From NCBI GenBank assembly GCA_046350895.1, contig JAXLZL010000004.1, forward strand, positions 1-64,000: DNA of 64,000 nucleotides. Direction: 5' to 3'. The DNA comes from HK-STAS-PATE-2 sp046350895 (GTDB taxonomy: Bacteria > Patescibacteriota > Patescibacteriia > 2-12-FULL-60-25). Numbering within the stretch: the stretch's first letter is position 1; every line of letters begins with the position of its first letter. The notes beneath the pieces were generated by a model that did not search any database, was not told the DNA's origin, and worked only from the letters and a program-made list of their open reading frames with translations. Positions 7,866 to 17,033 of the stretch are shown here, piece after piece. The translations under genes and the position numbers were made by a program.

Positions 7866-9995
7866 TTATCTCGTCCTCCCATGCCTCCCCTTCTTCTCCA
7901 CTTTCTTCTTTTCTTTGTCCGGCAAAGCCGATTCACGGTTACGCTTACGCAATTCAGTATCGAGCTGGTTGATTTCATCGCGAAGAATGGCGGCCAATTC
8001 AAATTCAAGATTCTTGGCGGCTTCTTTCATTTCTTTTTCTTTTTGTTTGATGATGTCGCTCAGCTCATGAGAGTCTGCTGTCAGCTCTAGTTTCAAAATT
8101 TCTTTAATATCTTTTTCACTTGCCGACAAACCAAGAATTTCACGAAGGTCATCGATTGCCTTAATAATCGTCTTTGGCGTGATTTTGTGTTTGATATTGT
8201 AGGCGATCTGCTTGGCGCGGCGACGTTCGGTTTCTTTGATCGCACGTTCAAGCGAACCCGTCATTTGGTCGGCATACAAAAGTACGCGTCCACGCACATT
8301 ACGTGCCGCGCGGCCGATGGTTTGGATGAGGGACGTTTCAGAACGCAAGAAGCCTTCTTTGTCCGCGTCCATAATGGCCACCAATGAAACCTCTGGCAGA
8401 TCGAGACCTTCGCGCAGCAAGTTCACACCGACAATGATGTCATAAGTGCCTTTGCGAAACTCTGAAAGAATCTCAAGGCGCTCGACGGTTTCAATGCCGC
8501 TATGCAAATAACGCACCTTTAGCCCACGTTCGGTCATAAAGGTCGTGAGGTCTTCGGACATCTTTTTAGTGAGCGTTGTCACAAGAATGCGTTCACCACG
8601 GGCAATGACTTCTGGGATGCGATTATTCAACAAATCATGAACCTGGCCTTCATAAGGCGATGGGATTTCAAATGGGAGTTGTACCGGCAAGTCCCCCGCT
8701 TCATAATCACCCGGAGTCACCGGCAACAAGACCACTTCAGGATCAACCAAACCGGTAGGACGGATGATCTGCTCAGCGATACGCGATGAGTTGTCGCGTT
8801 CATACTTGCCCGGAGTCGCTGAAACAAAGATGACTTGCTTCATCTTTTCTTCAAGCTCATGACAGCGCAACGGGCGATTATCGGCCGCCGAAGGCAAACG
8901 AAAGCCGTGCTCGATGAGCGATTGCTTGCGCGAACGATCGCCTTCATACATGCCGCCGAGTTGCGGCACCGTCACATGCGATTCGTCGATCACGATCAAA
9001 CTGTCTTTTGGGAAGTATTCAAACAAGGTGTCTGGCGGTTCGCCCGGCGCACGGCCTGACAAAGGCTGCGAATAGTTTTCAACGCCATTGCAATAACCAA
9101 GCGTCTCAAGCAATTCAAGATCGTATTTGGTTTTGCGTTCAAGGCGCTCAGCTTCTAGGAGCTTACCATTCTTTTCAAAATACTCGAGACGGTCTTTAAG
9201 TTCTTGGCGAATCTTCACCAAGGAGGCTTCACGTTCAGCGGTACCCGTAATGAAGTGCTTGGCCGGAAAGAGCCACAGGTCTTTCAAATTACTCTGAAAA
9301 GCTTTCGTCACAGGGTCTTGGCGGTCGATGTGCTCGATGAATCCGCGCGTGGCATCGATACGGTAGATGAATTCTTCATTCACTGGCATCACCTCCAACA
9401 ATGCCCCGCGCATGCGAAAACTGCCGCGGGTCAAATCGGTTTGGGTGCGGGTGAATTGCATGTCCACCAAGCGCTGCAAGACTTTTTCACGGTCAAAGGT
9501 CTCACCCACTTTCAAATGCATCACGGTATTCTCGTATTCTTTTGGCGAACCAAGACCATAGATACACGAAACCGTCGCCACGATGATCACGTCTTTACGC
9601 GAAAGCACGGCTTGGGTAGCCGCATGGCGAAGTCGGTCAATTTCATCATTGATCTGTGCCTCTTTCTCAATATAGGTATCCGAACGCGCGATATACGCTT
9701 CAGGTTGGTAGTAATCGTAATACGAAACAAAATACTCGACAGCATTATCAGGAAAGAAACGGCGAAATTCATTACAGAGCTGCGCCGCCAAGGTTTTATT
9801 GTGCGCGATAATCAAGGTCGGCTTTTGCACGGCCTGAATCACATTGGCCACGGTAAAGGTCTTACCCGTACCGGTAGCACCTAAAAGCGTCTGAAATCGG
9901 TCCCCATTTTGGACACCCTGAATAAGCCCTGCAATCGCTTCTGGCTGATCACCAGAGGGCTTATAATCGGACTTCAAGACGAATTTTTCGGACAT
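7866..9995 (-). CDS. uvrB: excinuclease ABC subunit UvrB
   Basis: The damage-verifying helicase of nucleotide excision repair, 709 residues. Walker A GATGTGKTF is near residue 40, followed by the beta-hairpin region with YYDYYQPEAY, helicase motifs VIDESHVTVPQ, and motif VI with QTIGRAARN. The C-terminal UVR motif (KEMKEAAKNLEFELAAILRD) binds UvrC. A basic Lys-rich tail closes the protein. I chose the ATG at 9995 because UvrB proteins start a few residues before YKPSGDQP; the upstream in-frame ATG would run through the neighbouring terminator. UvrA and UvrC are encoded elsewhere in this window. Confidence 0.97.
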   Translation of the reverse strand: MSEKFVLKSDYKPSGDQPEAIAGLIQGVQNGDRFQTLLGATGTGKTFTVANVIQAVQKPTLIIAHNKTLAAQLCNEFRRFFPDNAVEYFVSYYDYYQPEAYIARSDTYIEKEAQINDEIDRLRHAATQAVLSRKDVIIVATVSCIYGLGSPKEYENTVMHLKVGETFDREKVLQRLVDMQFTRTQTDLTRGSFRMRGALLEVMPVNEEFIYRIDATRGFIEHIDRQDPVTKAFQSNLKDLWLFPAKHFITGTAEREASLVKIRQELKDRLEYFEKNGKLLEAERLERKTKYDLELLETLGYCNGVENYSQPLSGRAPGEPPDTLFEYFPKDSLIVIDESHVTVPQLGGMYEGDRSRKQSLIEHGFRLPSAADNRPLRCHELEEKMKQVIFVSATPGKYERDNSSRIAEQIIRPTGLVDPEVVLLPVTPGDYEAGDLPVQLPFEIPSPYEGQVHDLLNNRIPEVIARGERILVTTLTKKMSEDLTTFMTERGLKVRYLHSGIETVERLEILSEFRKGTYDIIVGVNLLREGLDLPEVSLVAIMDADKEGFLRSETSLIQTIGRAARNVRGRVLLYADQMTGSLERAIKETERRRAKQIAYNIKHKITPKTIIKAIDDLREILGLSASEKDIKEILKLELTADSHELSDIIKQKEKEMKEAAKNLEFELAAILRDEINQLDTELRKRNRESALPDKEKKKVEKKGRHGRTR

Positions 9996-10032
9996 GGGGG
10001 TATCATGCCCGTTTTGGCGGATTTCGTAAATG

Positions 10033-10056
10033 AAAACCCGTCCTAGGCAGGACGGG
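10033..10056 (-). terminator. terminator overlapping the stop codon of the next gene
   Basis: CCCGTCCTGCCTAGGACGGG followed by TTTT on the minus strand. The TAG stop of the 10043-10735 gene lies in the loop and descending stem. Confidence 0.75.
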
Positions 10057-10735
10057 ACTTCAGGAGAAGAATCTGGTTTCGGCGGTCTATCCACTTATTT
10101 TTAACGGCAAGAATGAATACTAGGCCAGTTAGAAGGATCAGTAGCATTATCAAATCAAACAATACAGATACTAGAAAACCGCATGGAGCAACCAATAGGA
10201 TTCTGAGCAATGTCTCATCTGAGCAAACTGAAGGTCCAAAGATTAAAAGGTTATAGCTACCGAGGCCGACAATCAATAGACCGGCTAACATTATGTCTTT
10301 GATTACCAGTCTAAACAGTCTCCAAAAAGAATATGCATAGCCATTAATGACATGCTCGAACTCGAGAGCCGCTTTATCGATAATCCCCGTACCCGGTTGA
10401 TGCTCTCTGTTTATCGTTAATTCAAGACCCTGTACCAACTCATCTACGGTGTCAGGATGATTTTGATAAAAAGCACGGAGCGTGTGCTGAAACATACAAG
10501 GAAAGACAATCAAGAGTACCGCCAAAAGCAGCACCGCACTAATGACAACAAACTTTTGCCATGACGGCATGGCATCAAGTAGCTGGAAATCTATCAATGC
10601 ATCGCTTGGGAGATATGCATCGAGACTAAAGATGAGCGTGGTGCTAAATAGCGCTATCAACGAACCGCTTACGTCAGTCATTGTCGCCAAACGAGAAAAA
10701 GGAGACTGGTCCAGGTCATGTTTTTCTTGAATCAT
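10043..10735 (-). CDS. multi-pass membrane protein of unknown function
   Basis: 230 residues with four likely membrane segments (about residues 24-42, 60-82, 150-170 and 182-212) and a cytoplasmic-looking loop around residues 90-135. No family recognised. The start has a clear ribosome site (AGAGGTGATGTC before the ATG). It follows the 10754-11149 gene by 18 bases and both are membrane proteins, so they probably act together. The stop codon is embedded in the terminator hairpin. Confidence 0.65.
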   Translation of the reverse strand: MIQEKHDLDQSPFSRLATMTDVSGSLIALFSTTLIFSLDAYLPSDALIDFQLLDAMPSWQKFVVISAVLLLAVLLIVFPCMFQHTLRAFYQNHPDTVDELVQGLELTINREHQPGTGIIDKAALEFEHVINGYAYSFWRLFRLVIKDIMLAGLLIVGLGSYNLLIFGPSVCSDETLLRILLVAPCGFLVSVLFDLIMLLILLTGLVFILAVKNKWIDRRNQILLLKSRPA

Positions 10736-10753
10736 GACATCACCTCTTTGGCT

Positions 10754-11149
10754 CTACTGACGTGAGAAGCTCTCGTACATCTGTTCTTGCTCATAGGCGA
10801 TCGAGATCACCTTCATCGACAAGATCATCTGGTGGACGTACTTGAAAGCCAAAACATTGGCGATGAGGCATGCCACTCCGTACAAGGCAGAGCCCTGATC
10901 CGCCGTGCAAGCCTTATACAAACATGCGAACATGACGATAGACAGCAAGGCGGCCAGACGTGCTGCATTATGTCGCTTTTGGATATGGCGAGCTTGCAGC
11001 AACAAACAGCGATTGATCAATTTTTCTCGAATGATGTGATCAGGTAATTTGCCGTCGATACACTCTTGCCGCAGCCTCCCAAGTTCTTGCTTGACGAGCT
11101 CCTCCGGAGTTTCCGGAGCAGAAGGCTTTTTGTCGGTAGTCTGGTCCAT
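10754..11149 (-). CDS. small membrane protein of unknown function
   Basis: 131 residues: a Pro/Glu-rich N-terminus, a long charged helix with two Cys, and two hydrophobic segments near residues 68-83 and 90-110. No family recognised. A GTG one codon upstream could also serve, but AGGAGG lies only one base from it and four from the ATG at 11149, which is therefore preferred. First gene of a two-gene unit driven by a strong promoter at 11177-11205. Confidence 0.6.
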   Translation of the reverse strand: MDQTTDKKPSAPETPEELVKQELGRLRQECIDGKLPDHIIREKLINRCLLLQARHIQKRHNAARLAALLSIVMFACLYKACTADQGSALYGVACLIANVLAFKYVHQMILSMKVISIAYEQEQMYESFSRQ

Positions 11150-11176
11150 CACCCCTCCTAGGTACGAGACATCCTC

Positions 11177-11205
11177 TTAATACAGGAAATTTGCCCAAAA
11201 GTCAA
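11177..11205 (-). promoter_or_regulatory. promoter of the membrane-protein pair
   Basis: TTGACT, 17 bases ending in TG, TATTAA. The -35 region interleaves with the divergent dus promoter, so the two promoters occupy the same 40 bases face to face. Confidence 0.8.
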
Positions 11206-11219
11206 TAAAATACTACTAT
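11191..11219 (+). promoter_or_regulatory. promoter of dus, leaderless
   Basis: TTGCCC, 17 bases, TACTAT. The -10 box ends six bases before the dus ATG, so transcription should begin at or next to the start codon. Confidence 0.7.
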
Positions 11220-11225
11220 CCCGCC

Positions 11226-12185
11226 ATGATTGACTGGAAGTCCTACAAAAAGCCGATTGTCGCCCTGGCGCCAATGGCAGATATGAGCGATTTGCCATTT
11301 TGCCTCGTTTCAAAAGACGTAGGCGTCTCTTTGATGTTTCGTGAGATGGTGAGCTCCGAAGCTATCGTCCGTTTGAACCCAAAAACCCTTAAAATGGCCA
11401 TGTTCGACGAGCGTGAACGCCCGATCGTCCAGCAAATTTTTGGTGCTAACCCCGAAGTCATGGCTGAGGCAGCCCGCATCATCTATGAGCGATTTAAGCC
11501 GGATGCCATCGACATCAATATGGGTTGCCCGGTGTATAACCTGGTTTCAAACTTTAATGGCGCTGCCCTTATCAAAGAACCAGAACGCGCCGCAGCGATC
11601 GTGAGAGCCGTAAAAGCCGCTGTTCCATGCCCTGTCTCAGTCAAAACCCGTCTCGGTTGGTCCAATGACACGGACTGTCTTGAATTCGTCAAAGTCATCG
11701 CGGATGCCGGTGCCGACCTTATCTCAATGCATGGCCGCACGCGCGAACAAGGCTACTCTGGCAAAGCAAACTGGAAACGCGTCGGCGAAGCGCGCCGCAA
11801 TGTGCCGCATGTCCCCTTCTTGGTGAACGGTGATATCCTCACTCCTGAAGATGCCAGAGAAGCCCTTGAACAAAGCGGTGCTGATGGCGTCTTGATCGGC
11901 CGTGGCTTGCTCGGCAACCCTTGGTTTGCCAAACAAGTCGAAGCCTATCTCGCAGACGGTACCCTCATTGACCCACCAACACTTGAAGAACGCATCGACA
12001 CGGTTCGCAAACATGCCAAATTGCAGCTCGAGCATTATGGTGACCACGGCCTGACCAAACTCCGCAAACATTTACCGTGGTATTTCAAACACGATCCAAA
12101 GTACAAACCGCTAAAAGAAAAACTCGTGCGCATCTCATCGCTTGCCGAACTAGAAGAAATCTTCGAACAAGCACGCGCATTGTAA
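11226..12185 (+). CDS. dus: tRNA-dihydrouridine synthase (DusB-like)
   Basis: A flavin enzyme that reduces uridine to dihydrouridine in tRNA. 319 residues. The FMN barrel starts with ALAPMADMSDLPF, the catalytic Cys is in INMGCPV (Cys101), and the substrate/FMN segments SVKTRLGW, SMHGRTREQGY, VNGDI and IGRGLLGNPW are intact. The C-terminal helical domain contains the HLPWYFKH segment that contacts tRNA. Whether it is the B, A or C type cannot be settled by eye; the overall pattern is closest to DusB. It starts a plus-strand unit alone. Confidence 0.92.
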   Translation: MIDWKSYKKPIVALAPMADMSDLPFCLVSKDVGVSLMFREMVSSEAIVRLNPKTLKMAMFDERERPIVQQIFGANPEVMAEAARIIYERFKPDAIDINMGCPVYNLVSNFNGAALIKEPERAAAIVRAVKAAVPCPVSVKTRLGWSNDTDCLEFVKVIADAGADLISMHGRTREQGYSGKANWKRVGEARRNVPHVPFLVNGDILTPEDAREALEQSGADGVLIGRGLLGNPWFAKQVEAYLADGTLIDPPTLEERIDTVRKHAKLQLEHYGDHGLTKLRKHLPWYFKHDPKYKPLKEKLVRISSLAELEEIFEQARAL

Positions 12186-12186
12186 A

Positions 12187-12218
12187 ACAAAATCCCCCGA
12201 CGTCGGTCGGGGGATTTT
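12187..12218. terminator. bidirectional terminator between dus and the M23 peptidase
   Basis: AATCCCCCGAC/GTCGGGGGATT hairpin with T runs outward on both strands, immediately after the dus stop and the inferred natural stop of the peptidase. Confidence 0.85.
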
Positions 12219-12222
12219 TGGA

Positions 12223-13453
12223 TCAAAGATCTGGGAGATAAGGCTGCATCGATCGGGATGCCATCTTTGCGTAATTCGAAGTGCAAGTGGGCACCCGTTG
12301 AGAGGCCGGCACCTTGGTCGCCTGGGCGACCGCCCGACAAACCAATTAAGTCACCGCGCTCGACATAGGTATCAGCCTTCACCTTAAATGCCGATAAGTG
12401 CGCATACACCGTGGCATAACCGCCAGGATGCACGATCATGAGATAATTACCGTACTGCTTACCCGTACGCGTAAACGCGACATAGCCACCGGCCGCTGCT
12501 TTGACCGGCGTACCAACAGCCGTCGGTAAGTCGGTACCAGGGTGTTCAAAAAGGTTACGGTAAGGGTAGCTTTTGTCGTGAAAGTGGGCCGAGATGCGTG
12601 TGACCGGGATAGGCCAGCTGAACAAGACATCACCACGCGCGAGCGCCTTGTCGATCTCATCCAGCTTATCTTTAATTTTTGCTTCAAGATCTGCAGCATC
12701 AGACGCTTCTTGCTGCCTTTGTTGCCTCAATTCATACATGATGCGCTGAAACTCGTCTTCGCGGGCGGAGGTCTCGGCCAAGAGTGACGTTTTGGCGCCA
12801 CGTTCTTGTTCTAATTCGTTTTGTTGGGCAATCAAATCTTGCTGGTCGCTCTCGAGGTCTTTGCGGTAGTTCTCAAGTTCTTGTTTTTTGAGTTCAAGAA
12901 CCTGTTTGCCGTCCCGTACCGCCTGGGTCGCGTCCGTCATGTCATCTTCAAGGCGCTTCAATTCTTCCATTCGCGTGAAGAATTCAGACAATGAACCACG
13001 TGCAACATAAGATTCAAACAAGCCAACGCCTTGGGCATCTTGCAATTCGCCAAGCACGCCGCCCAGCGCCTCTTTGCGACGCTGCAAGCGGATCTCTTCG
13101 TTTTGGATCTGCAACTGGACGCGTTGTAACTCAAGATTGGCGACGTCGATCAAGCCGCGTACGCGTTCGATGGCCAGCTCTTTTTCTTGGACACTGTTCT
13201 CAATAAGCGCGACTTGGTTTGAAAGTGTTGCCTGGGCATTCGCCTGTTCGTTGATGCGGGTACGGTACTTGGCGATTACACCCTCAAGTTCTTTGATGCG
13301 GTCTTGTTTTTGTTTGACGGCATTCTGCAAATCATCCACTTCGGCCTTGATACCATCGCCTGAAGTGTCATCGGTTGCCGCAAAAGCCATCGGCACACCA
13401 AAAACGAGTGCCAGGGCGACGTATGAAAGAACCAATCCTTTGCCGAGTTTCAT
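12223..13453 (-). CDS. murein hydrolase activator, M23 peptidase with coiled coil (frameshift near C-terminus)
   Basis: An EnvC/LytM-type protein: signal peptide (residues 1-25, ending AFA), a long coiled coil (about 28-270) and a C-terminal M23 domain with FEHPGTDL, VYAHLS and GAHLHFEL supplying metal and catalytic His residues. It probably controls or performs peptidoglycan cleavage at division. As written the frame runs on through the terminator and into dus on the opposite strand. One base shift near 12240 gives PIDAA-YLPDL and a TGA at 12223-12225 just before the terminator, which is the usual family ending. I therefore take 12223 as the natural end. It follows gltX by 8 bases. Confidence 0.85.
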
Positions 13454-13461
13454 CCGCTCTA

Positions 13462-14940
13462 TTATGCCAGAAGAGCAAGGGCTTCGTCGATACGTTCAAG
13501 CGAGCGGTTTTTTTGGTAAACAAACAGCAATTCAAATGGGCTTGGGGATTTCTCACGGCCAGAAAGTGCCACGCGGGTTGGCCACAAGGTATCGCCATTA
13601 CCCCAGCCTTTTTCGGCAATGAAGGCTTTCATCGCTTCTTCGAGCTTGGCGACGGATTCAAACGCCTCATCTGACAGGCCAGCCACAAAACCACGCACTC
13701 CATTCAAACGCTCTACCGCTTCTTCTTTGGTGGATTTCTTCCAAACCAGGTTTTCTGCTGTTGGCTTAGGGGCTTCGAGCACCTCATTCAAGAGATCTGG
13801 TAATTGTGACAATACGGCCACGCGTTCGCGTTGGATGGCGGTCGCGCGTTTAATCATCCCCTCTTCACCCTTCACGTCTTTGATAAATGGCTCGGATTTT
13901 TTCATGAACTCAGCTTCAGAAAGCTGTTTGAGATAATGCGCGTTCAACCAATCGAGTTTTTCAACATTAAACACGGCGCCGGCTTTATTGACCTTGGTGA
14001 TATCAAAAAGTTCGGCCAATTCTTCTTTAGTGAAGATTTCTCGGTCCGAGGTCGGATTCCAGCCAAGCAAAGCAACAAAGTTGATCAACGCTTCGGGCAA
14101 ATAGCCTTTAGCGAGATAATCTTCAACTGCCACATCACCCTGGCGCTTTGAGAGCTTTGAGCGGTCTGCATTCAAAAGCAACGGCAAGTGGGCATATTCA
14201 GGCGCCTTCCAACCAAAAGCCTCGGCGATAAAAAGATGCTTCGGCAAAGACGAGAGCCATTCTTCACCACGAATCACATGCGAGATTTGCATGTCATGGT
14301 CATCACATGTGGCAGCGAGGTGATAAGTTGGGAATCCGTCTGATTTGATCAAAACCTGGTCATCTACTTGCGACCACGGGATGGTGACATCACCACGGAT
14401 CATGTCATGCATGGTGATCGAGCCCTCGAGTGGCACTGCCAAACGAATCACGTGCTCATCTCCGACGGCAGCACGGTCTTCAGCCTTTTGGCGAGGCAAA
14501 TTGCGGCAGTGACGGTCATACATGGTTGGTTGCTTGTTCTCTTGCTGCTGCTTCGCCACTTCGTCCAAACGCTCGCGCGTGCAGAAGCAATAGTAGGCAT
14601 GACCCTTCTCAATCAATTCATACGCATATGCAAGATGCTTTTCTTTGCGCGCACTTTGCAAGTATGGACCAAATTCGCCTTTGTCTTCGATTTTGCCATC
14701 ATCGGTCACATGGACACCTTCATCAGGCGTAACGCCACAGGCAACCAACGAGCGATAGAGATTTTCGACAGCGCCTTCGACATAACGTGCGCGGTCGGTA
14801 TCTTCTACGCGCAACAAAAACGTCCCGCCCAAGCGGCGTGCCATCAACCAATTGTAGAGCGCCGTGCGCAAACCGCCGATATGCAAATAACCGGTAGGAC
14901 TTGGGGCAAAACGCACGCGGACGGGATTCTGTGAGGCCAT
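13462..14940 (-). CDS. gltX: glutamate--tRNA ligase GltX
   Basis: Class I aminoacyl-tRNA synthetase, 492 residues, charging tRNA-Glu (and possibly tRNA-Gln; no Gat genes are in this window). The HIGH motif appears as GYLHIGGLRTALYNW (about residue 17) and the KMSKS motif as KLSKRQGD. The C-terminal helical anticodon-binding region is present. The start is preceded by a strong promoter whose -10 box lies 8 bases from the ATG, so the message is nearly leaderless. It is followed closely by the M23 peptidase gene. Confidence 0.97.
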   Translation of the reverse strand: MASQNPVRVRFAPSPTGYLHIGGLRTALYNWLMARRLGGTFLLRVEDTDRARYVEGAVENLYRSLVACGVTPDEGVHVTDDGKIEDKGEFGPYLQSARKEKHLAYAYELIEKGHAYYCFCTRERLDEVAKQQQENKQPTMYDRHCRNLPRQKAEDRAAVGDEHVIRLAVPLEGSITMHDMIRGDVTIPWSQVDDQVLIKSDGFPTYHLAATCDDHDMQISHVIRGEEWLSSLPKHLFIAEAFGWKAPEYAHLPLLLNADRSKLSKRQGDVAVEDYLAKGYLPEALINFVALLGWNPTSDREIFTKEELAELFDITKVNKAGAVFNVEKLDWLNAHYLKQLSEAEFMKKSEPFIKDVKGEEGMIKRATAIQRERVAVLSQLPDLLNEVLEAPKPTAENLVWKKSTKEEAVERLNGVRGFVAGLSDEAFESVAKLEEAMKAFIAEKGWGNGDTLWPTRVALSGREKSPSPFELLFVYQKNRSLERIDEALALLA

Positions 14941-14948
14941 AGGCTGCT

Positions 14949-14977
14949 AATCTAAGCGAAAAACGCTATTTTGACAA
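14949..14977 (-). promoter_or_regulatory. promoter of gltX, leaderless
   Basis: TTGTCA, 17 bases, TAGATT. The -35 box lies inside the 3' end of the wecG/tagA gene and the -10 box ends 8 bases before the gltX ATG. Confidence 0.7.
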
Positions 14978-15691
14978 TAAAACTTGAATAGGAAAGACGA
15001 TAACGGCATTGAGGATGCGTTTAAGGCGTTTTGGCTCAAGAATGACGCGCCAAAGCCACTCCAACCCCAAAGAACGCATCCACTGCGGGGCGCGTTTGGC
15101 GGTACCGGCCCAATAATCAAACGTGCCGCCTACGCCAACGATGGCTTTAAGGGACGGGTAGTCGCCCAGATGTTTTTCTATCCAAAACTCTTGCTTCGGA
15201 TGGCCAAAAGCGACAAGTACAATATGCGGGTCAACTTGCGACAAACGCATCGCCGCTTCTTCGTTTGCCAGATCGCCATTGCCACGCTCATTCACCATGC
15301 CACCGGCCTCACCAACAAAGACGGCATTCGGATAGGCGGAGCGAATGCCTGCCAGCGCTTTTTCGATCACTGCAGCAGAACTACCGATCAAGCCAACGCG
15401 CCAGCCTTGCTCATTTGCCAGCTGCAAAAGCCTTTCACTTAATTCTACGCCGGCCACGCGCGTGACATTCTCCCCTTTGGCACGGCAGGCGAGTTCAAGT
15501 CCAAAGCCATCGACCAAGCGAAAAGTTGCTTTGCGAATGACGCTGCGATAATCACTGTCTCGCTTTGATTCAAGTAAGATTTCTGGATTCGCCGTTACCA
15601 GCCAGACCGGCGTTTCACTTTGAAGCACGGCACCAATGGCCGTCTCCATGTTTATGCCTTCGATCGGCAAACCAAAAATCTGCGCCGCCAT
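14966..15691 (-). CDS. WecG/TagA/CpsF family glycosyltransferase
   Basis: 241 residues of the GT26 family, which adds N-acetylmannosamine-type sugars to undecaprenyl-PP-linked GlcNAc for teichoic acid or surface polysaccharide. Family segments visible: VWLVTANPEILLES, LVDGFGLELACR, GLIGSS, VLVAFGHPKQEFWI and VGGTFDYWAGTAKRAP. The C-terminal amphipathic part with Arg/Lys residues docks to the membrane. The WecA-like transferase at 39.0-40.1 kb could make its lipid substrate. The gene follows murD by one base, so it is cotranscribed with murD and the GT4 gene. Confidence 0.9.
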   Translation of the reverse strand: MAAQIFGLPIEGINMETAIGAVLQSETPVWLVTANPEILLESKRDSDYRSVIRKATFRLVDGFGLELACRAKGENVTRVAGVELSERLLQLANEQGWRVGLIGSSAAVIEKALAGIRSAYPNAVFVGEAGGMVNERGNGDLANEEAAMRLSQVDPHIVLVAFGHPKQEFWIEKHLGDYPSLKAIVGVGGTFDYWAGTAKRAPQWMRSLGLEWLWRVILEPKRLKRILNAVIVFPIQVLLSK

Positions 15692-15692
15692 A

Positions 15693-17024
15693 TTATTTGC
15701 GCTTAGCGAGCTTCTTTACGATTTTCACAAATTGTTCGCCACGATCAAATTCATTCTTAAAATACCCGAAACTGGCACAGCCTGGCGACAGAAGCACGAC
15801 ATCACCTTTTTTGGATTCTTCTTGAGCTCGTTCTACGGCATGGGCGAGATCAGCCGTTTCTTCAAAATGCGTCTTTGCTTTGTTAAACGATTTGATAATC
15901 GTCTCTTGCGCCGTACCTGGCAATAAAAACACGCGCACATCTTTGCGTTTTGTGAGGAGTTTTGAAACCTCGGCAAAATCAAGCTCTTTATTAGCACCAC
16001 CAAAAATCAGATTCAGCATGCGTTTTGGCTTTTGTAAGGCATTGATCGCCGCAATGGTACCGTCTGGTGTCGTGGCCGTCGTGTCATTCACAAAATCCAC
16101 GCCCTTGATGGTCGCGATGGTTTGAATGCGGTTCTCGAGCCCCTTGAAGGTCTCAAGTGATGTTTTGATCACCGTGGGTTTTACGCCAAGCTCAAGGGCA
16201 ATCGCCGTCGCAATCTCGGCATTGCGAACATTGTGCTCGCCCGGGACTTTAAGCTTTGACTTGGCGACAAGCTTGGCTTCTTCGCTGTTCTTTTTACCAA
16301 AACGGTAGACATAACCCGGAGCTTCGCTGGCATATTCGTCAAAGTGTTTGCCCGTTGGCAACAAAACGACATCGTCGGGTTTTTGGTGGCGAAAAACCTG
16401 CGCTTTGGCTTCAGCATACGTATCCATGTCGGGATAAGCGTCTTGGTGGTCGCGCATGAAGTTGGTCCACACGGCGATTTGCGGCGACAAGCCCGCGTCC
16501 CCCGTGCCTTCGAGTTGAAAACTTGATAGTTCAAGCACGACCAAATCATCTGGCTTTACCTGGGCAAGAAAATTTAATGGCGAATTCAAAATATTGCCGC
16601 CGAGCCAGACCTTGCGCCAGCGCTTTGAGGCTACGGCGATTTCATAGGTCATCATGGTCGTAGTGCTTTTGCCGCGGGTGCCGGTGATGCCGACGACCGG
16701 CGCCGGGCAACGCGACAAAAAGAGCGCGATATCAGAGGTTGTCTCGATTTTGCGTTTAGCCGCTTCTTTCATCTCGCGTGAATCTTTGCGCACACGGGGG
16801 CCACGCACGATCAAATCAGCCCAACGCACATCGTTCAGGTCATGCTTTCCCAAGGCAAAGCGCACGTTTTTAAACTTCTTCAGTTGCTTCACGTTGCCTG
16901 CGAGCTCTTTCTCAGTTTTTAAATCAGTAACACAAACACGGTCACCCTGTTTGGCGAAATACAGTGCCGCCGAGACACCGCTGCCTTTGGCATATTGGCC
17001 AAGGCCCAAAATCAATACGTTCAT
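15693..17024 (-). CDS. murD: UDP-N-acetylmuramoylalanine--D-glutamate ligase MurD
   Basis: Cytoplasmic Mur ligase that adds D-Glu to UDP-MurNAc-L-Ala. 443 residues. N-terminal Rossmann domain (LILGLGQYAKGSG), central ATPase with GITGTRGKSTTT (about residue 115), the MRDHQD segment and the C-terminal domain with NDTTATTPDGTIAA and LSPGCASFGYFKNEFDRG. The last motif is diagnostic for MurD. The gene starts ten bases after the GT4 gene ends. It lies away from the mraY-ftsW-murG block. Confidence 0.95.
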   Translation of the reverse strand: MNVLILGLGQYAKGSGVSAALYFAKQGDRVCVTDLKTEKELAGNVKQLKKFKNVRFALGKHDLNDVRWADLIVRGPRVRKDSREMKEAAKRKIETTSDIALFLSRCPAPVVGITGTRGKSTTTMMTYEIAVASKRWRKVWLGGNILNSPLNFLAQVKPDDLVVLELSSFQLEGTGDAGLSPQIAVWTNFMRDHQDAYPDMDTYAEAKAQVFRHQKPDDVVLLPTGKHFDEYASEAPGYVYRFGKKNSEEAKLVAKSKLKVPGEHNVRNAEIATAIALELGVKPTVIKTSLETFKGLENRIQTIATIKGVDFVNDTTATTPDGTIAAINALQKPKRMLNLIFGGANKELDFAEVSKLLTKRKDVRVFLLPGTAQETIIKSFNKAKTHFEETADLAHAVERAQEESKKGDVVLLSPGCASFGYFKNEFDRGEQFVKIVKKLAKRK

Positions 17025-17033
17025 GTTTATGTA

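Noticed and set aside
9204..9884. A 226-codon open frame on the plus strand inside uvrB
   Set aside because: Shadow of the uvrB coding sequence; no motif, no ribosome site.
12035..12222. Extension of the M23 peptidase by about 60 residues into the dus region
   Set aside because: The added part crosses a strong terminator and is antisense to dus. One frame change restores the family ending YLPDL just before the terminator.
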